DNA of 64,000 bases from contig JAJEJC010000001.1 of NCBI GenBank assembly GCA_022828105.1, positions 238,090-302,089 on the forward strand. Direction: 5' to 3'. The notes beneath the pieces were generated by a model. It did not search any database. It was not told the origin of the DNA and was given only the letters and a program-made list of their open reading frames with translations. The position numbers and the translations under genes were made by a program. The DNA is from Dehalococcoidia bacterium (GTDB taxonomy: Bacteria; Chloroflexota; Dehalococcoidia; Bin125). Positions 1 to 9,177 of the stretch are shown in pieces; within the stretch, counting starts at the first letter, position 1; each line of letters begins with the position of its first letter.

Positions 1-2908
1 CTTTGAGTGCGATCTGGAAGCCGGCGCCGAGGTCGTCCGCCTCCATGATTGTGGCCAACCGACGCTGCGCGACCTCGCTCAACGAGCGGTACGGCTCCGT
101 CATCAGGTACGCGTAGGCGCGCACGCTGGAGCGACCAACGCGGCCGCGCAACTGGTACATCTGGGCCAGACCCAGGCGCTCCGCGCGGTCGATGATGATC
201 GTGTTGACCCGCGGGATATCGACGCCCGATTCAATAATCGTCGAACAGACCAGCACGTCGGCCTCGGCATTGGTGAACTGTTCCATGTGCCGTCGCAACA
301 GGTTGGCCGGCATCTGACCATGCGCGACGAGGATGCTCGCCTCCGGTACGAGTCGCTGCAAGGCGAGCGCTTCGCGATCAATCGTGCGCACTTCGTTGTG
401 CAGGAAGTACACCTGTCCGCCGCGGTCCAGTTCGCGCAGGATCGCCTCGCGGATCACGCTGTCGTCGCGTTCCATCACGTACGTCGTGATCGGCAGGCGC
501 TCCTCGGGCGGTGTGGCGATCGTCGACATGTCGCGGATGCCGGTCACGGCCTGGTGCAGCGAGCGCGGGATCGGCGTCGCCGAGAGCGTGAGCACGTCCA
601 CCTCGCGGCGCAGCTTCTTCAGCCGCTCCTTGTGCTCCACGCCAAACCGTTGTTCCTCGTCGATCACCAATAACCCGAGGCTCTTGAAGCCGATGTCCTG
701 CTGAAGCAGCCGATGAGTCCCGATCACGATGTCGACCGCTCCCACCTTCAGGCCGTCGACGGTGAGTTGTTGCTCGTGAACCGTGCGCAGGCGGGAGAGC
801 ATGTCGACCCGCACCTGCATCGCTGCGAGGCGCTGACGGAACGTGTCGAAGTGCTGCTGGGCAAGCACCGTGGTGGGCACCAGCACGGCGACCTGGTGGC
901 CGGACATCACGGCCTTGAAGCCTGCCCGGATCGCCACTTCGGTCTTGCCGTAGCCGACGTCGCCGACGATCAGACGGTCCATCGGCTTGGCGGCCTCCTG
1001 GTCTCGGCGCACATCCTCGATTGCACGGTGCTGGTCGAGCGTCTCGACAAACGGAAACGACGCTTCGAGTTCGATCTGCCAGGGCGTATCGGGCTCGATC
1101 GGGATGCCGGGCTGCGTCTCGCGGGAGGCATGCAGCTCGAGGAGTTCGTCGGCGATGTCCGCAACGGCGCCGCGGACTCGCGCCTTCGCTCGCTGCCATT
1201 GACCCGTACCGAGCCGCGTCAACGTGGGCGGCGCATCCGACGGTCCGACGTAGGGCTGAACCCGGTCCAGTTTGTCGGTGGGCACCAGCAGCCGATCACC
1301 CTGGGCGAAGCGGATGTCGATGTACTCGCCTTCGCGTCCCCCGATTCGTTGCTGCACGACGCCCTCGAACCGGCCGATCCCGCTATCGACATGCACGATG
1401 TAGTCGCCCTGCTTCAGCGTCTCCAGCAGGTGGGAGTCAAACTCGGCAACCTGCCGGGTTCGCAGCGGTCGGCGTCGACGCTGACGTTCGAATCCAAAGA
1501 TCTCGGTGTCGCTGATCAGCGTGATGACTCGCTCGCCGGACTGCGGATCGTCGAGTTGCCAGCCCTCGGCGATCGCCGCGCGTCCGATGCTGATCGCAGA
1601 CGGGTCCGGCGCCGAACCGGGATCGAGTCGCGCCAGGGGAAGGCCCAGATCGGTCATCAACTCCGACAGGCGCGCTTCCTGGAGCGAAACCAGGACGGTC
1701 GATCCTTTGCCTTGCGCTTCTCGCAACGACTCGAAGAGCTGGGTCAGCTTGCCCGCCAGCCTTGGCGTCGAGCGGAACGGCAGGCGCTGAGCGCCGCCGG
1801 CGAGTCTGGACAACGAACGCACCTCCTGGGGCGCGTGATCAAGCTGCGACTGAAGCTCCTCGCATGTCAGGGATGGATGCGGCAAGTCAGCCGGAATTCT
1901 GCCGCCGCGTTCGAGTTCCTCGCGGGCGCGGACCGCGCGCTGATCGCGTTCCTCGATACGCGCCGACACGTCATGCGCCTCGTCGATAATGATCAGCGCG
2001 TTCGGCGGGAGATGATCGAAGATTGTGCTCGGGGCAAGGAACGCGGTCCAGAAGTCGGGACGCGAGGTCTCGCCTCCGGAGCGGAGCAACTCAAGATCGA
2101 GCGCGAGCGCTGCGGCGTCGGCGCTCTGCTCGGACTCGGCGGGGTCTGATATGGAACAGGCGTCCACCGATTCCAATAGCCGGTCGAGCAGCGGCTGCGA
2201 CTCGGCGGAGCGGCTCCACTCGCGCGCCGAACGCAGCGCGAACGACTCGATGGTCTCGGTCGATCGCTGGCTGTGCGGATCGAATCGCCGGATCGACTCG
2301 ATGTCGTCGCCGAACAGTTCCACGCGAATCGGGGCGTCGTCGGCCGGCGGCCAGAGGTCAACGATCCCGCCGCGCACGGCGAATGCGGCCGGTTCCACGA
2401 CGACCCGCGCACGTCCGTAGCCGTTCGAGTCGAGCGAACGGACCAGGTCGTCGAGTCGCAACGTCCCGCCCTGGTTCACGGTCAGCGGCGCGGACGCCAC
2501 CGAGACGGTCCGCTGCGCCGCGCCGTCGGCATCGGCGACCACAATGGGCGCGCCGCCGCGCAGCGCCTCAACGGCGGCCAGCCGCGCCTCAATCAGGTCG
2601 GGCGCGGGGCGCTGACGCTCGTAGGGCGCCGTCTCACGGGCGGGAAACTGCATCAGTCGGGAATGATCGGCGGCGTCCATCCAGAGCGGCAGCGCATCGG
2701 CGAGATCCGCCGAGGATGTGGGCGTCGCGGTCAGGATCAGTACGGGTCCCGAGTGTTGCGCAGCCAGAGCGGCGATGACCGCCGGCTTGGCCGCGTCGGG
2801 AACACCCAGCGTCGCGCAATCGGCATACGGCCGCAGCGCGTCGAGCACGAGTGGCCCCAGTCCTGCAAGCAGGCCGGGAGGCGTGTCGTGCGGGTCGGTA
2901 GCGCTCAC
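1..2908 (-). CDS. mfd: Transcription-repair coupling factor Mfd (C-terminal end cut by the window edge)
   Basis: Mfd is the ATP-driven translocase that removes stalled RNA polymerase at DNA lesions and recruits UvrA. About 969 residues are visible and the frame is still open at base 1, so the end of the translocase and the D7 module are missing. In order I see a degenerate UvrB-like N-terminal module, a CarD-like RNA-polymerase-interaction domain near residues 480-545 (GDYIVHVDSGIGRF), then an SF2 helicase core with Walker A GDVGYGKTE near residue 650 and a DEEQ box (VIDEEQRFG) near 750. The GTG start at 2908 has a GGACGGAG sequence just upstream. It is the last visible gene of a minus-strand run with pth and a coiled-coil gene; a pth-x-mfd order is also known in Bacillus. 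Identification is secure. Confidence 0.96.
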   Translation of the reverse strand, partial: MSATDPHDTPPGLLAGLGPLVLDALRPYADCATLGVPDAAKPAVIAALAAQHSGPVLILTATPTSSADLADALPLWMDAADHSRLMQFPARETAPYERQRPAPDLIEARLAAVEALRGGAPIVVADADGAAQRTVSVASAPLTVNQGGTLRLDDLVRSLDSNGYGRARVVVEPAAFAVRGGIVDLWPPADDAPIRVELFGDDIESIRRFDPHSQRSTETIESFALRSAREWSRSAESQPLLDRLLESVDACSISDPAESEQSADAAALALDLELLRSGGETSRPDFWTAFLAPSTIFDHLPPNALIIIDEAHDVSARIEERDQRAVRAREELERGGRIPADLPHPSLTCEELQSQLDHAPQEVRSLSRLAGGAQRLPFRSTPRLAGKLTQLFESLREAQGKGSTVLVSLQEARLSELMTDLGLPLARLDPGSAPDPSAISIGRAAIAEGWQLDDPQSGERVITLISDTEIFGFERQRRRRPLRTRQVAEFDSHLLETLKQGDYIVHVDSGIGRFEGVVQQRIGGREGEYIDIRFAQGDRLLVPTDKLDRVQPYVGPSDAPPTLTRLGTGQWQRAKARVRGAVADIADELLELHASRETQPGIPIEPDTPWQIELEASFPFVETLDQHRAIEDVRRDQEAAKPMDRLIVGDVGYGKTEVAIRAGFKAVMSGHQVAVLVPTTVLAQQHFDTFRQRLAAMQVRVDMLSRLRTVHEQQLTVDGLKVGAVDIVIGTHRLLQQDIGFKSLGLLVIDEEQRFGVEHKERLKKLRREVDVLTLSATPIPRSLHQAVTGIRDMSTIATPPEERLPITTYVMERDDSVIREAILRELDRGGQVYFLHNEVRTIDREALALQRLVPEASILVAHGQMPANLLRRHMEQFTNAEADVLVCSTIIESGVDIPRVNTIIIDRAERLGLAQMYQLRGRVGRSSVRAYAYLMTEPYRSLSEVAQRRLATIMEADDLGAGFQIALK

Positions 2909-2995
2909 GCGCGCAAGCTCCGTCCGCTGGAGTCCGGTCTTCAGCTTAGATTGCAGGACCGTTCGGCGAACAGCAGCCAACGGCGAGCGAACCGA

Positions 2996-4006
2996 TCAGC
3001 TCTGACTCGTCTGCACAAGGCGGTGCGGCCCGAGGAAGCCGATGTGGATCTGGCCCGTGCGGCCCTTGGCGTCGTCGTGGAAGTAGAGCCTGGGGATGTG
3101 CTGGCCGCCGCCCTCGGCGATCTTGAGGTGGGCCTCCATGTGCTGATAGCCGTTGGGCGAGACCTTGCTGTCGATCAGGAAGCGGCGCATGCGCCAGAGG
3201 CGGCTGTCGTTCCTGACCGTGTCCGACTCCTTCATCGCCAGCTTCTTCGGGGTCGCCGGCCAGAGATTCTCTTTGCTGTTGGAGTGCTCGCACCACTCCC
3301 AGAAGCCGCCCTGGAAGAATTCGCTCTCCTCGGCGTAGGCGTTGAGCGCGCGCAGCGCCTTCCACAGTTCGCGGGCCCAGTCGGCCGCCTTTTCGTCGGC
3401 GTCGAGCGTGTCGATCTCGCGCAACGCCGGACCGGGCAACTCGACGCGGTCGCATCGATCGCGCGCCATCTCGATCACGCCGGCGACGGTGAACTGCGCT
3501 TCCGCCTCTGCGATCTCGTCCGTCAGGTCGTCCGGCACGGGACCGCGATCGACCAGCGCGGCGGCGTAGCTCTCGCTCTTGGCGCGCAGCTCGTTGACGG
3601 TCTGCTCCGCCTGCGTCAACTCCGATTCCAGGTCGGCAATCCGCGCGTCGGCGGCCTGGCGCTCTTCCACCAGCCGGACCCGCTCCGCGACATGCTCCTC
3701 GGTCGTCCGCGCGTGTTTCGCGTCGCGCTCGTCAAGTTGCTGCTGCAGCTTCGCTACTGCGTCTTCCAGCTCGGCGATTCGCGACTCGTCGGGCGGAGCG
3801 GCGGGAGCCGGTTCGGCCAGGACCAGCAGCCGCTCGCGGATGCGCTCAAGCTGGTCCGCGCTTCGCGTGATGTCGGCGCGGATTTCGTCCGGTTCGTGGG
3901 TAAGCAGATAGGCGGCCAACTCCCGCGCCGCCGACTCGCTCAGCCAGTCAAACGCGGGCGCGGCCAGCGCGGCCTCGATGCCGGGAGACTCATCCTGTGC
4001 CGACAT
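2996..4006 (-). CDS. Coiled-coil protein with an unrecognised C-terminal domain, between pth and mfd
   Basis: This 336-residue protein is not one I recognise by name. Residues about 40-150 form a long charged coiled coil rich in Glu, Arg and Ala with heptad spacing. The C-terminal ~150 residues form a compact domain with LWKALRALNAYAEES, an FWEWC motif, and the end PRLYFHDD...GQIHIGFLGPH. That domain recurs in the protein at 20545-21291. I chose ATG at 4006 because GGAG lies 7 bases upstream; an in-frame ATG at 4036 is possible. It overlaps the end of pth by 17 bases, so the two are probably cotranscribed. It occupies the place fin holds between pth and mfd in Bacillus, but I see no Fin-like zinc finger, so a shared role would be a guess. 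Confidence 0.8.
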   Translation of the reverse strand: MSAQDESPGIEAALAAPAFDWLSESAARELAAYLLTHEPDEIRADITRSADQLERIRERLLVLAEPAPAAPPDESRIAELEDAVAKLQQQLDERDAKHARTTEEHVAERVRLVEERQAADARIADLESELTQAEQTVNELRAKSESYAAALVDRGPVPDDLTDEIAEAEAQFTVAGVIEMARDRCDRVELPGPALREIDTLDADEKAADWARELWKALRALNAYAEESEFFQGGFWEWCEHSNSKENLWPATPKKLAMKESDTVRNDSRLWRMRRFLIDSKVSPNGYQHMEAHLKIAEGGGQHIPRLYFHDDAKGRTGQIHIGFLGPHRLVQTSQS

Positions 4007-4676
4007 CGCCCGCTCCGCTCTCGGCATTGGCCGCATTGCTCGTGGTTCGGTTGTAGACGTTCATCGCCGACTCAACGCCGTGCTCCAGCATGTGCACGAC
4101 CGCCTCCGCGGCGCGTTGCTCGGCCTCGAACAACAGCGGACGCTCCACAGGCGTCGGGTCGCTGAGCAGCCAGTCGGCGACATCGTCGGGATGGTGCGAC
4201 CCCTTGCCATCGACCATCGGCCGTCCCACGCCGATCCGCACGCGCGGGAAGTCGAGTTCGCCGATCACCGACTTGATCGAGCGCATGCCGCGCTGCCCGG
4301 CATCGGAGCCGGACGGCCGGATGCGGATGCGGCCCGGTTCCAGGTCGAGCTCGTCGACGAGCAGGATCAGGTCGGATGGATCGGCGCGGTACTGGTCGAG
4401 CAGCGACTGCACCGCCTTGCCCGACTCGTTCATGAAGGTGCGCGGGATCACGACCGCGACCGGCCCGTGCCTCGTCTCGCCCTGCGACACGCGAAAGCGC
4501 GATTCCCGCTCGAACTGCGGCAGTCGAAGCGTCTTGCGGATCTGCCCGACCGACCGCGCGCCCGCATTGTGTCGATGCTGCGAGTAGTCGGGACCGGGAT
4601 TGCCCAGCCCGACGATCAGTCGAGCGCCCTCAAGCGGCCTGAGCCCGCGCCGTCGGAGTCTGGGCATTCGCACCAT
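3990..4676 (-). CDS. pth: Peptidyl-tRNA hydrolase
   Basis: Pth cleaves the ester bond of peptidyl-tRNA released from stalled ribosomes, in the cytoplasm. The 228-residue product has the family signatures GLGNPGPDY, RHN (catalytic His), FMNESGKA and VDELDL (catalytic Asp), followed by RVRIGVG. One usually conserved spot differs: the GHNG loop, whose Asn (E. coli Asn114) contacts substrate, reads GQRG here. There is a short basic extension at both ends compared with E. coli Pth (194 residues). It heads the run pth, coiled-coil gene, mfd. An ATG three codons further in (4667) is an alternative start. Confidence 0.93.
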   Translation of the reverse strand: MVRMPRLRRRGLRPLEGARLIVGLGNPGPDYSQHRHNAGARSVGQIRKTLRLPQFERESRFRVSQGETRHGPVAVVIPRTFMNESGKAVQSLLDQYRADPSDLILLVDELDLEPGRIRIRPSGSDAGQRGMRSIKSVIGELDFPRVRIGVGRPMVDGKGSHHPDDVADWLLSDPTPVERPLLFEAEQRAAEAVVHMLEHGVESAMNVYNRTTSNAANAESGAGDVGTG

Positions 4677-4954
4677 GCCTCAAGTGTTGCACGGGCTCGC
4701 GGCGCACGCGACCACTGCCAAGTCCCGGACTTGCTCGGGACCAGCTCGGTCTGCGCGGCCCGCACGGAGGGAAGCGGATCCCCAATCGAATCGGGGAGTG
4801 GGCACTCTCGGAGCCTGAAGACTCGCTGAGCGCCTAGCGGCCCCGGATTCCTAGCTCGAAAATCAGTCGAGCGCCATCCTGCCAATTCTGTCCGCGTTGG
4901 AGGTCATTCAGGCCGTAGTCGTAGGATGCGCTTGAGACGCCGGAAGGACGCATC

Positions 4955-6151
4955 ATGGTGATGCCCACCCGCAAGCAAATCCACCCTGTGCTGCTCCGTG
5001 TCTTGGAGCAGCTCGGAGGCCGTGCACGTCCGCGCGATGTCGTCCCGGAGGTGACCAGGGCGTTTCCCAAGCTGACTGAAGAAGACCTCAAAGAGGGACG
5101 AGTATCCAAACCCGACTCCAGCAAGTGGGAGAATCGCGTTCACTGGGCCCGAATGGACCTCGTCAAACTCGGTCTGATCGACAACTCTGAGCGCGGCTGG
5201 TGGGTGCTTGCAGATATTCCTACATGGCCGTCTCTTGTCGGCGATAAACCTGATGACGACCTTACCCAGAAGGTTGCGGAATCGGAGCCGCCGACGTTTC
5301 GAATCATCGCCGACCCAACAGAGGCCATCGCGTTGGAGCTGGAAGAGGCTGGTAGGGACTCCAAATCGCCCCGACGGCTGGAGGAGGCCATCAAGGACGC
5401 TATGGAGTACCTCGGCTTTGACGCACGAACTATCGGCGGCTCAGGCGAAACAGACGTGTTGGCAGAAGCCAGGCTGGGGAAGAACCGCTACACCGTCGTG
5501 CTGGACGCCAAGTCCACTGCCTCAGGCAATGTCGCATCCAGCCAGGTGGACATGATCTCAATCCAGCAGCATCGCGAATCTCACGCTGCACATCACGCCT
5601 GCGTAGTCGGTCCCGGCTTCGCTGGAGGAGAGCTTCGGCAGCGGGCGATTGACTTCGACACCTCGCTGCTCACAACAACCGCGTTGGCCGAAGTCGTGCG
5701 GCTTCACGGTTCCGAGCCAGCGACGTTGACCGAGCTGCGTACCATCTTCCAGAACTCGCCGATAGCCGACGACGCGGTAGAGGACGTGCGCGCCGCTGCG
5801 GCGCAGAGGGCCACTAAGCGGCGTCTGCTTCTCCGTGTCATTGAGTTGATCGAAGAGTTCAACCGATCTCAACCCGATGTCGTGTTAGCCAATCCACACG
5901 GAATCCTGGCGGCGATCGTGACCGACCCGACACGAGACTTCAGTGGCACCGCACCTCTCGAAGTCGAGCAGGCGCTCGAGCTGCTTAGCATGCTGGGCGT
6001 CATCTCGCCGACCGACGACGGCGGATACGTATCCGAGACATCGCAAAGTGGCGCGCTGGATTTCCTTCAGGTCTTCGGGAGCCTGAACGACGAGCTGCCC
6101 CCGACTCCTAAGCGGGCAGACTTCAATGCGGGCGGAGTTGAGGCCGGCTAG
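4955..6151 (+). CDS. Mrr-like restriction endonuclease with N-terminal winged-helix domain
   Basis: 398 residues. The first ~95 resemble the Mrr N-terminal winged-helix domain (RKQIHPVLLRVLEQLGG ... RVHWARMDLVKLGLI). Residues about 140-255 carry a PD-(D/E)xK-type nuclease core: GETDVLAEA (Asp167) followed by VVLDAKS (Asp184-Ala-Lys186). The last ~130 residues are helical and unassigned. No methyltransferase is next to it, which suits a type IV enzyme acting on modified DNA or a solitary defence nuclease; the exact target cannot be read. A GGAAGGA ribosome site precedes the ATG. The stop overlaps the stop of the convergent rhodanese gene in a shared CTAG. Confidence 0.75.
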   Translation: MVMPTRKQIHPVLLRVLEQLGGRARPRDVVPEVTRAFPKLTEEDLKEGRVSKPDSSKWENRVHWARMDLVKLGLIDNSERGWWVLADIPTWPSLVGDKPDDDLTQKVAESEPPTFRIIADPTEAIALELEEAGRDSKSPRRLEEAIKDAMEYLGFDARTIGGSGETDVLAEARLGKNRYTVVLDAKSTASGNVASSQVDMISIQQHRESHAAHHACVVGPGFAGGELRQRAIDFDTSLLTTTALAEVVRLHGSEPATLTELRTIFQNSPIADDAVEDVRAAAAQRATKRRLLLRVIELIEEFNRSQPDVVLANPHGILAAIVTDPTRDFSGTAPLEVEQALELLSMLGVISPTDDGGYVSETSQSGALDFLQVFGSLNDELPPTPKRADFNAGGVEAG

Positions 6152-7734
6152 TCCGGCGCGTACTTCTCGCCCAGCGCCGTCTCCCACCTCAGGTAGTGCT
6201 GCATATCGGCGTAGCCTCGTTGAGGCCCAAAGGCCAGCACATCGTTCGGCGGCGCTAGAACGCCCGCCAGCCCGAACTCCGTGGCCAGTCCCGCTTCCCG
6301 ATACGCCGCCATCCCGCCTCGTACGGCGCTCACGTCCGCGAAGCCCAGTTCCTGCAACGTCTGAGCGGCGAGCAGCGATTGCGTGCCGCCCTCGCAGATG
6401 ATGATCAGCGGGATGTCTTTGTCATCGTATGCAGCCGCGAAATCGTCGCTCTCCAACACAGCGCGCGGCTCCCACTCAGCACCGGGCGGATGTCCGTCGG
6501 CGAACTCCTGGCTGGTCCCAACGTAGATCACACGGGCTATCACTGGATAAAACGCCTCTTCCGGGTCTACAAGATTGACAGACCCTCGCGCGTCGCTCAG
6601 GAGTGCGGGTTCTGGTTGCTGCATACCCAATTCCAGTCGGTGTCCTGCCGCCGTCCAGGCGGCGACACCGCCCTCCAGCGCGTAGATATGCCGGTGACCC
6701 ATCTGCCGGTACCACGACGCGGTCAACGCGGCCCTTGCGACGCCGTCGCAGGCGAAGACGATCGGCGCGTGGTGGACGATGGCGACATCGTCGCTGCGTT
6801 GGACGGCCTGTCCGCCGGGGAACCAGCGGAACCCGGCGATGTGCCCTGTCTCATACTCGGCGTCGGTGCGGACGTCGATGAAGTAGACGCTCTCGCGCCG
6901 CGAGCGCTCGCGCAGCTCATCCAATTCGTCCACGCCGATCAGTTGCACGCCGTCCTCCGCCGCGCAGCGTCGGGCATACTGCTCGGCTGCGGCCTGACCC
7001 TCGGACGTCACCGAGGGCAGCGCGTCGCGGTCGGCGCCGAACTCGAGCTCGTGCCCGGCGAGCATCCAGCCGGCCGTGCCGTTCTTCAGCCCGACGACCT
7101 CGCGCTCCAGCGACATCCGCTGCAACACGCGAGTGCCGATGATGCTGCGCGTGCGTCCTGCGCAGTTGACCACCACGGTCGCGTCGGCGGGCGCATCGGC
7201 GAGCACATCGGTAATGCGCAGCGCCAGCTCGCCGCCGGGCATGCTGCGTCCGCCGGGGATGCAGGAGCGCCGGTACTCCTCCGGCGTGCGCGTGTCGAGG
7301 ATCAGCAGCGGCTCGCCCCGCTCGATCCGGGCGTGCAGGTCGTCGGCGTCGATCTCGGGCACGTGGTGCACGACCTCGACCCGCTCGCCGAAGTCCTTGC
7401 TGGGCACGTTCACGCCCCACTCGGTCGGCAGGTCAAGAAACGCCCAGCGATTCGTCCCGCCCGACAGCGTCGAGACATCGGTGTACCCCATCCGCTCCAC
7501 GGTCGCTGCGGCGTAGTGAACCCGCCGCTCATCCTCATCGCACAACACAATCGCCGTGTCGCGGTGAGGGACCGCGTCTGGAAGCTCGAACTCCAGCACC
7601 CGCCGAGGAATCAGACTCGCCCCAACAATGTGCGAAGCGTTGTACTCGGGAGGATCGCGGACATCGATCAGCGCCAACGGCGCATCGTCGGCGAGTCGCT
7701 GTTGGAGGTCGTCGGGAGTGATTGGCGTGGGCAT
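6148..7734 (-). CDS. Protein of four tandem rhodanese domains
   Basis: 528 residues made of four rhodanese (sulfurtransferase) domains. All four keep the catalytic-loop cysteine: C65 (VLCDEDERR), C191 (VNCAGRTRS), C329 (FACDGVARA) and C447 (ICEGGTQS). The second loop, CAGRTRS, is closest to a classical persulfide-holding loop. Proteins with several active rhodanese domains are usually assigned to sulfur transfer, but the substrate cannot be read here. I chose ATG 7734 over an upstream start that would overlap the acyl-CoA synthetase gene. It follows both acyl-CoA synthetase subunit genes by 19 bases and is probably cotranscribed. Confidence 0.9.
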   Translation of the reverse strand: MPTPITPDDLQQRLADDAPLALIDVRDPPEYNASHIVGASLIPRRVLEFELPDAVPHRDTAIVLCDEDERRVHYAAATVERMGYTDVSTLSGGTNRWAFLDLPTEWGVNVPSKDFGERVEVVHHVPEIDADDLHARIERGEPLLILDTRTPEEYRRSCIPGGRSMPGGELALRITDVLADAPADATVVVNCAGRTRSIIGTRVLQRMSLEREVVGLKNGTAGWMLAGHELEFGADRDALPSVTSEGQAAAEQYARRCAAEDGVQLIGVDELDELRERSRRESVYFIDVRTDAEYETGHIAGFRWFPGGQAVQRSDDVAIVHHAPIVFACDGVARAALTASWYRQMGHRHIYALEGGVAAWTAAGHRLELGMQQPEPALLSDARGSVNLVDPEEAFYPVIARVIYVGTSQEFADGHPPGAEWEPRAVLESDDFAAAYDDKDIPLIIICEGGTQSLLAAQTLQELGFADVSAVRGGMAAYREAGLATEFGLAGVLAPPNDVLAFGPQRGYADMQHYLRWETALGEKYAPD

Positions 7735-7753
7735 AGAAGTCAAGGCTATCGAT

Positions 7754-9166
7754 CTACACCGCCGCCAACGTTGACGCCTTCCGCAGCGCATTCGCCGCTC
7801 GCTCGAAGCTGGGGAAGGTGGGGATTCCTTCCTCCTGCAAGCGGAGCCTGGCCCTGAGGGCTTCCTCTTCCACGTGGCTTGGGTGCAGCGCGGCCAGGAA
7901 GGGCTTGTCGCTCTCGTCGCGGAACCGCTTGATGCTGTTGATCAGGCGGTCGAACTCCTCCGGCTTGTCCTGCCAGCGGCGGGCCATGAACGTGGCCGAG
8001 AGCTCCATCCCGACGGCGTCGATGTGCTCGTCGGCGTTGAGGATGTCGAAGATCGTGTCAAGGTGCTTAGGGTCCTGGCCGATCGTGCCGGCGGCGTCGA
8101 GCGGATTGCGGTAGCTGCCGCCGATGATGTTGAAGAACTCGGAGAGCTGGGCGTAGCTGTCGTCGGACAGCGTCGGCACTTTCCAGCCGGCCTTCTCGAA
8201 TGCGTCGGTCAGCACCACCGACTGGCCGCCGGTCATCGCGATCAGTCCCAGTCGGTTGCCTTGGGTGCGCTTGGTCAGCAGCGTCGCCTTGACCACGTCG
8301 ATCATCTCGTCGAGGTTGTGCACCGCGACCGCGCCGACCTGCTTGATCATCGCCTCCCAGATCGCCTGATCGCTGGCCAGCGAGGCCGTGTGCGAGCGAA
8401 TCGCGCGGCCGCCGCCCTCGGTTTGGCCGCCCTTCCAGATGATCACCGGCTTCTTCGCCGCGACCTCGCGCAGCGTCCGGAACAGGCGCCGGCCGTCTCG
8501 CGCGCCCTCGATGTACATGCCGATCACTTCGGTCTGCGGGTCGTCGGCGAGGTATTCGAGGTAGTCGGCGGCTTCGAGGATGATCCCGTTGCCAAAGCTG
8601 ACCAGGGTCGAGCAGAACAGCCCCTGCGCCGCGCCGGTCAGCGAGAAGTTCATCCCATGCGTGCCCGATTGCGAGACGAAGCCGATGTTGCCCTGCACGC
8701 CGGCCGGCTGATCGCGGTTGAAGCGAACGCCGAGTCCGGGCACGTGCAGACCCATGCAGTTGGGACCGATCAGCGCCAGTCCGGAGGGATCGGCGATCTC
8801 GAAGATCTTGTTTTGCAGCTCGACGCCGATTTCCTCGCCGGTCTCGGCGAAGCCCGAGGTGAACAGCGTGACCCCGCCGACGTTGGCCTCAACGCAGCCC
8901 TGGACGATAAACGGCGCAACCTGGCGCGGCACGGCGCAGACGGCGAAGTCGACCTGGTCGGGGATGTCGGTCAGCGACTTGTAGTTGGGGATGCCCAGCT
9001 CTTCGATGCCGGGAATCTCGTTCTCGTCGACCTGGACGCTGTAGACGGGGCCGTCGAACTCCTTCATCGAGCGCAGCCAGTTGTAGCCGCTGGCCTGCTT
9101 GTCGCCAATCACGGCGACCACCTTGGGTGCCAGCGCGCGGGTCAGGCGTTCACGTGTCACGGCCAT
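7754..9166 (-). CDS. ADP-forming acyl-CoA synthetase, alpha-type (CoA-binding) subunit
   Basis: 470 residues. The N-terminal Rossmann-type CoA-binding domain (APKVVAVIGD...) is followed by two succinyl-CoA-ligase-like segments (GFVSQSGTHG, VIIWKGGQTEGG). The SHTAS motif at His259 matches the His phosphorylated in ADP-forming acetyl-CoA synthetases. The family makes acyl-CoA from acid plus ATP and CoA, or runs in reverse to make ATP. The ATP-grasp half is the separate gene immediately upstream. Acyl specificity cannot be told from sequence. Confidence 0.9.
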   Translation of the reverse strand: MAVTRERLTRALAPKVVAVIGDKQASGYNWLRSMKEFDGPVYSVQVDENEIPGIEELGIPNYKSLTDIPDQVDFAVCAVPRQVAPFIVQGCVEANVGGVTLFTSGFAETGEEIGVELQNKIFEIADPSGLALIGPNCMGLHVPGLGVRFNRDQPAGVQGNIGFVSQSGTHGMNFSLTGAAQGLFCSTLVSFGNGIILEAADYLEYLADDPQTEVIGMYIEGARDGRRLFRTLREVAAKKPVIIWKGGQTEGGGRAIRSHTASLASDQAIWEAMIKQVGAVAVHNLDEMIDVVKATLLTKRTQGNRLGLIAMTGGQSVVLTDAFEKAGWKVPTLSDDSYAQLSEFFNIIGGSYRNPLDAAGTIGQDPKHLDTIFDILNADEHIDAVGMELSATFMARRWQDKPEEFDRLINSIKRFRDESDKPFLAALHPSHVEEEALRARLRLQEEGIPTFPSFERAANALRKASTLAAV

Positions 9167-9177
9167 CGGAGTTCTCC

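Noticed and set aside
713-2149. A 478-codon plus-strand frame inside mfd
   Set aside because: Shadow frame. The minus strand reads continuous Mfd motifs through the same bases.
4722-4830. Hairpins (GTCCCG/CGGGAC; TCCCC/GGGGA) looking like parts of a tRNA
   Set aside because: No TTC-type T-loop, no anticodon arm and no pairing acceptor stem on either strand. Nothing else was supported in the 4677-4954 gap.
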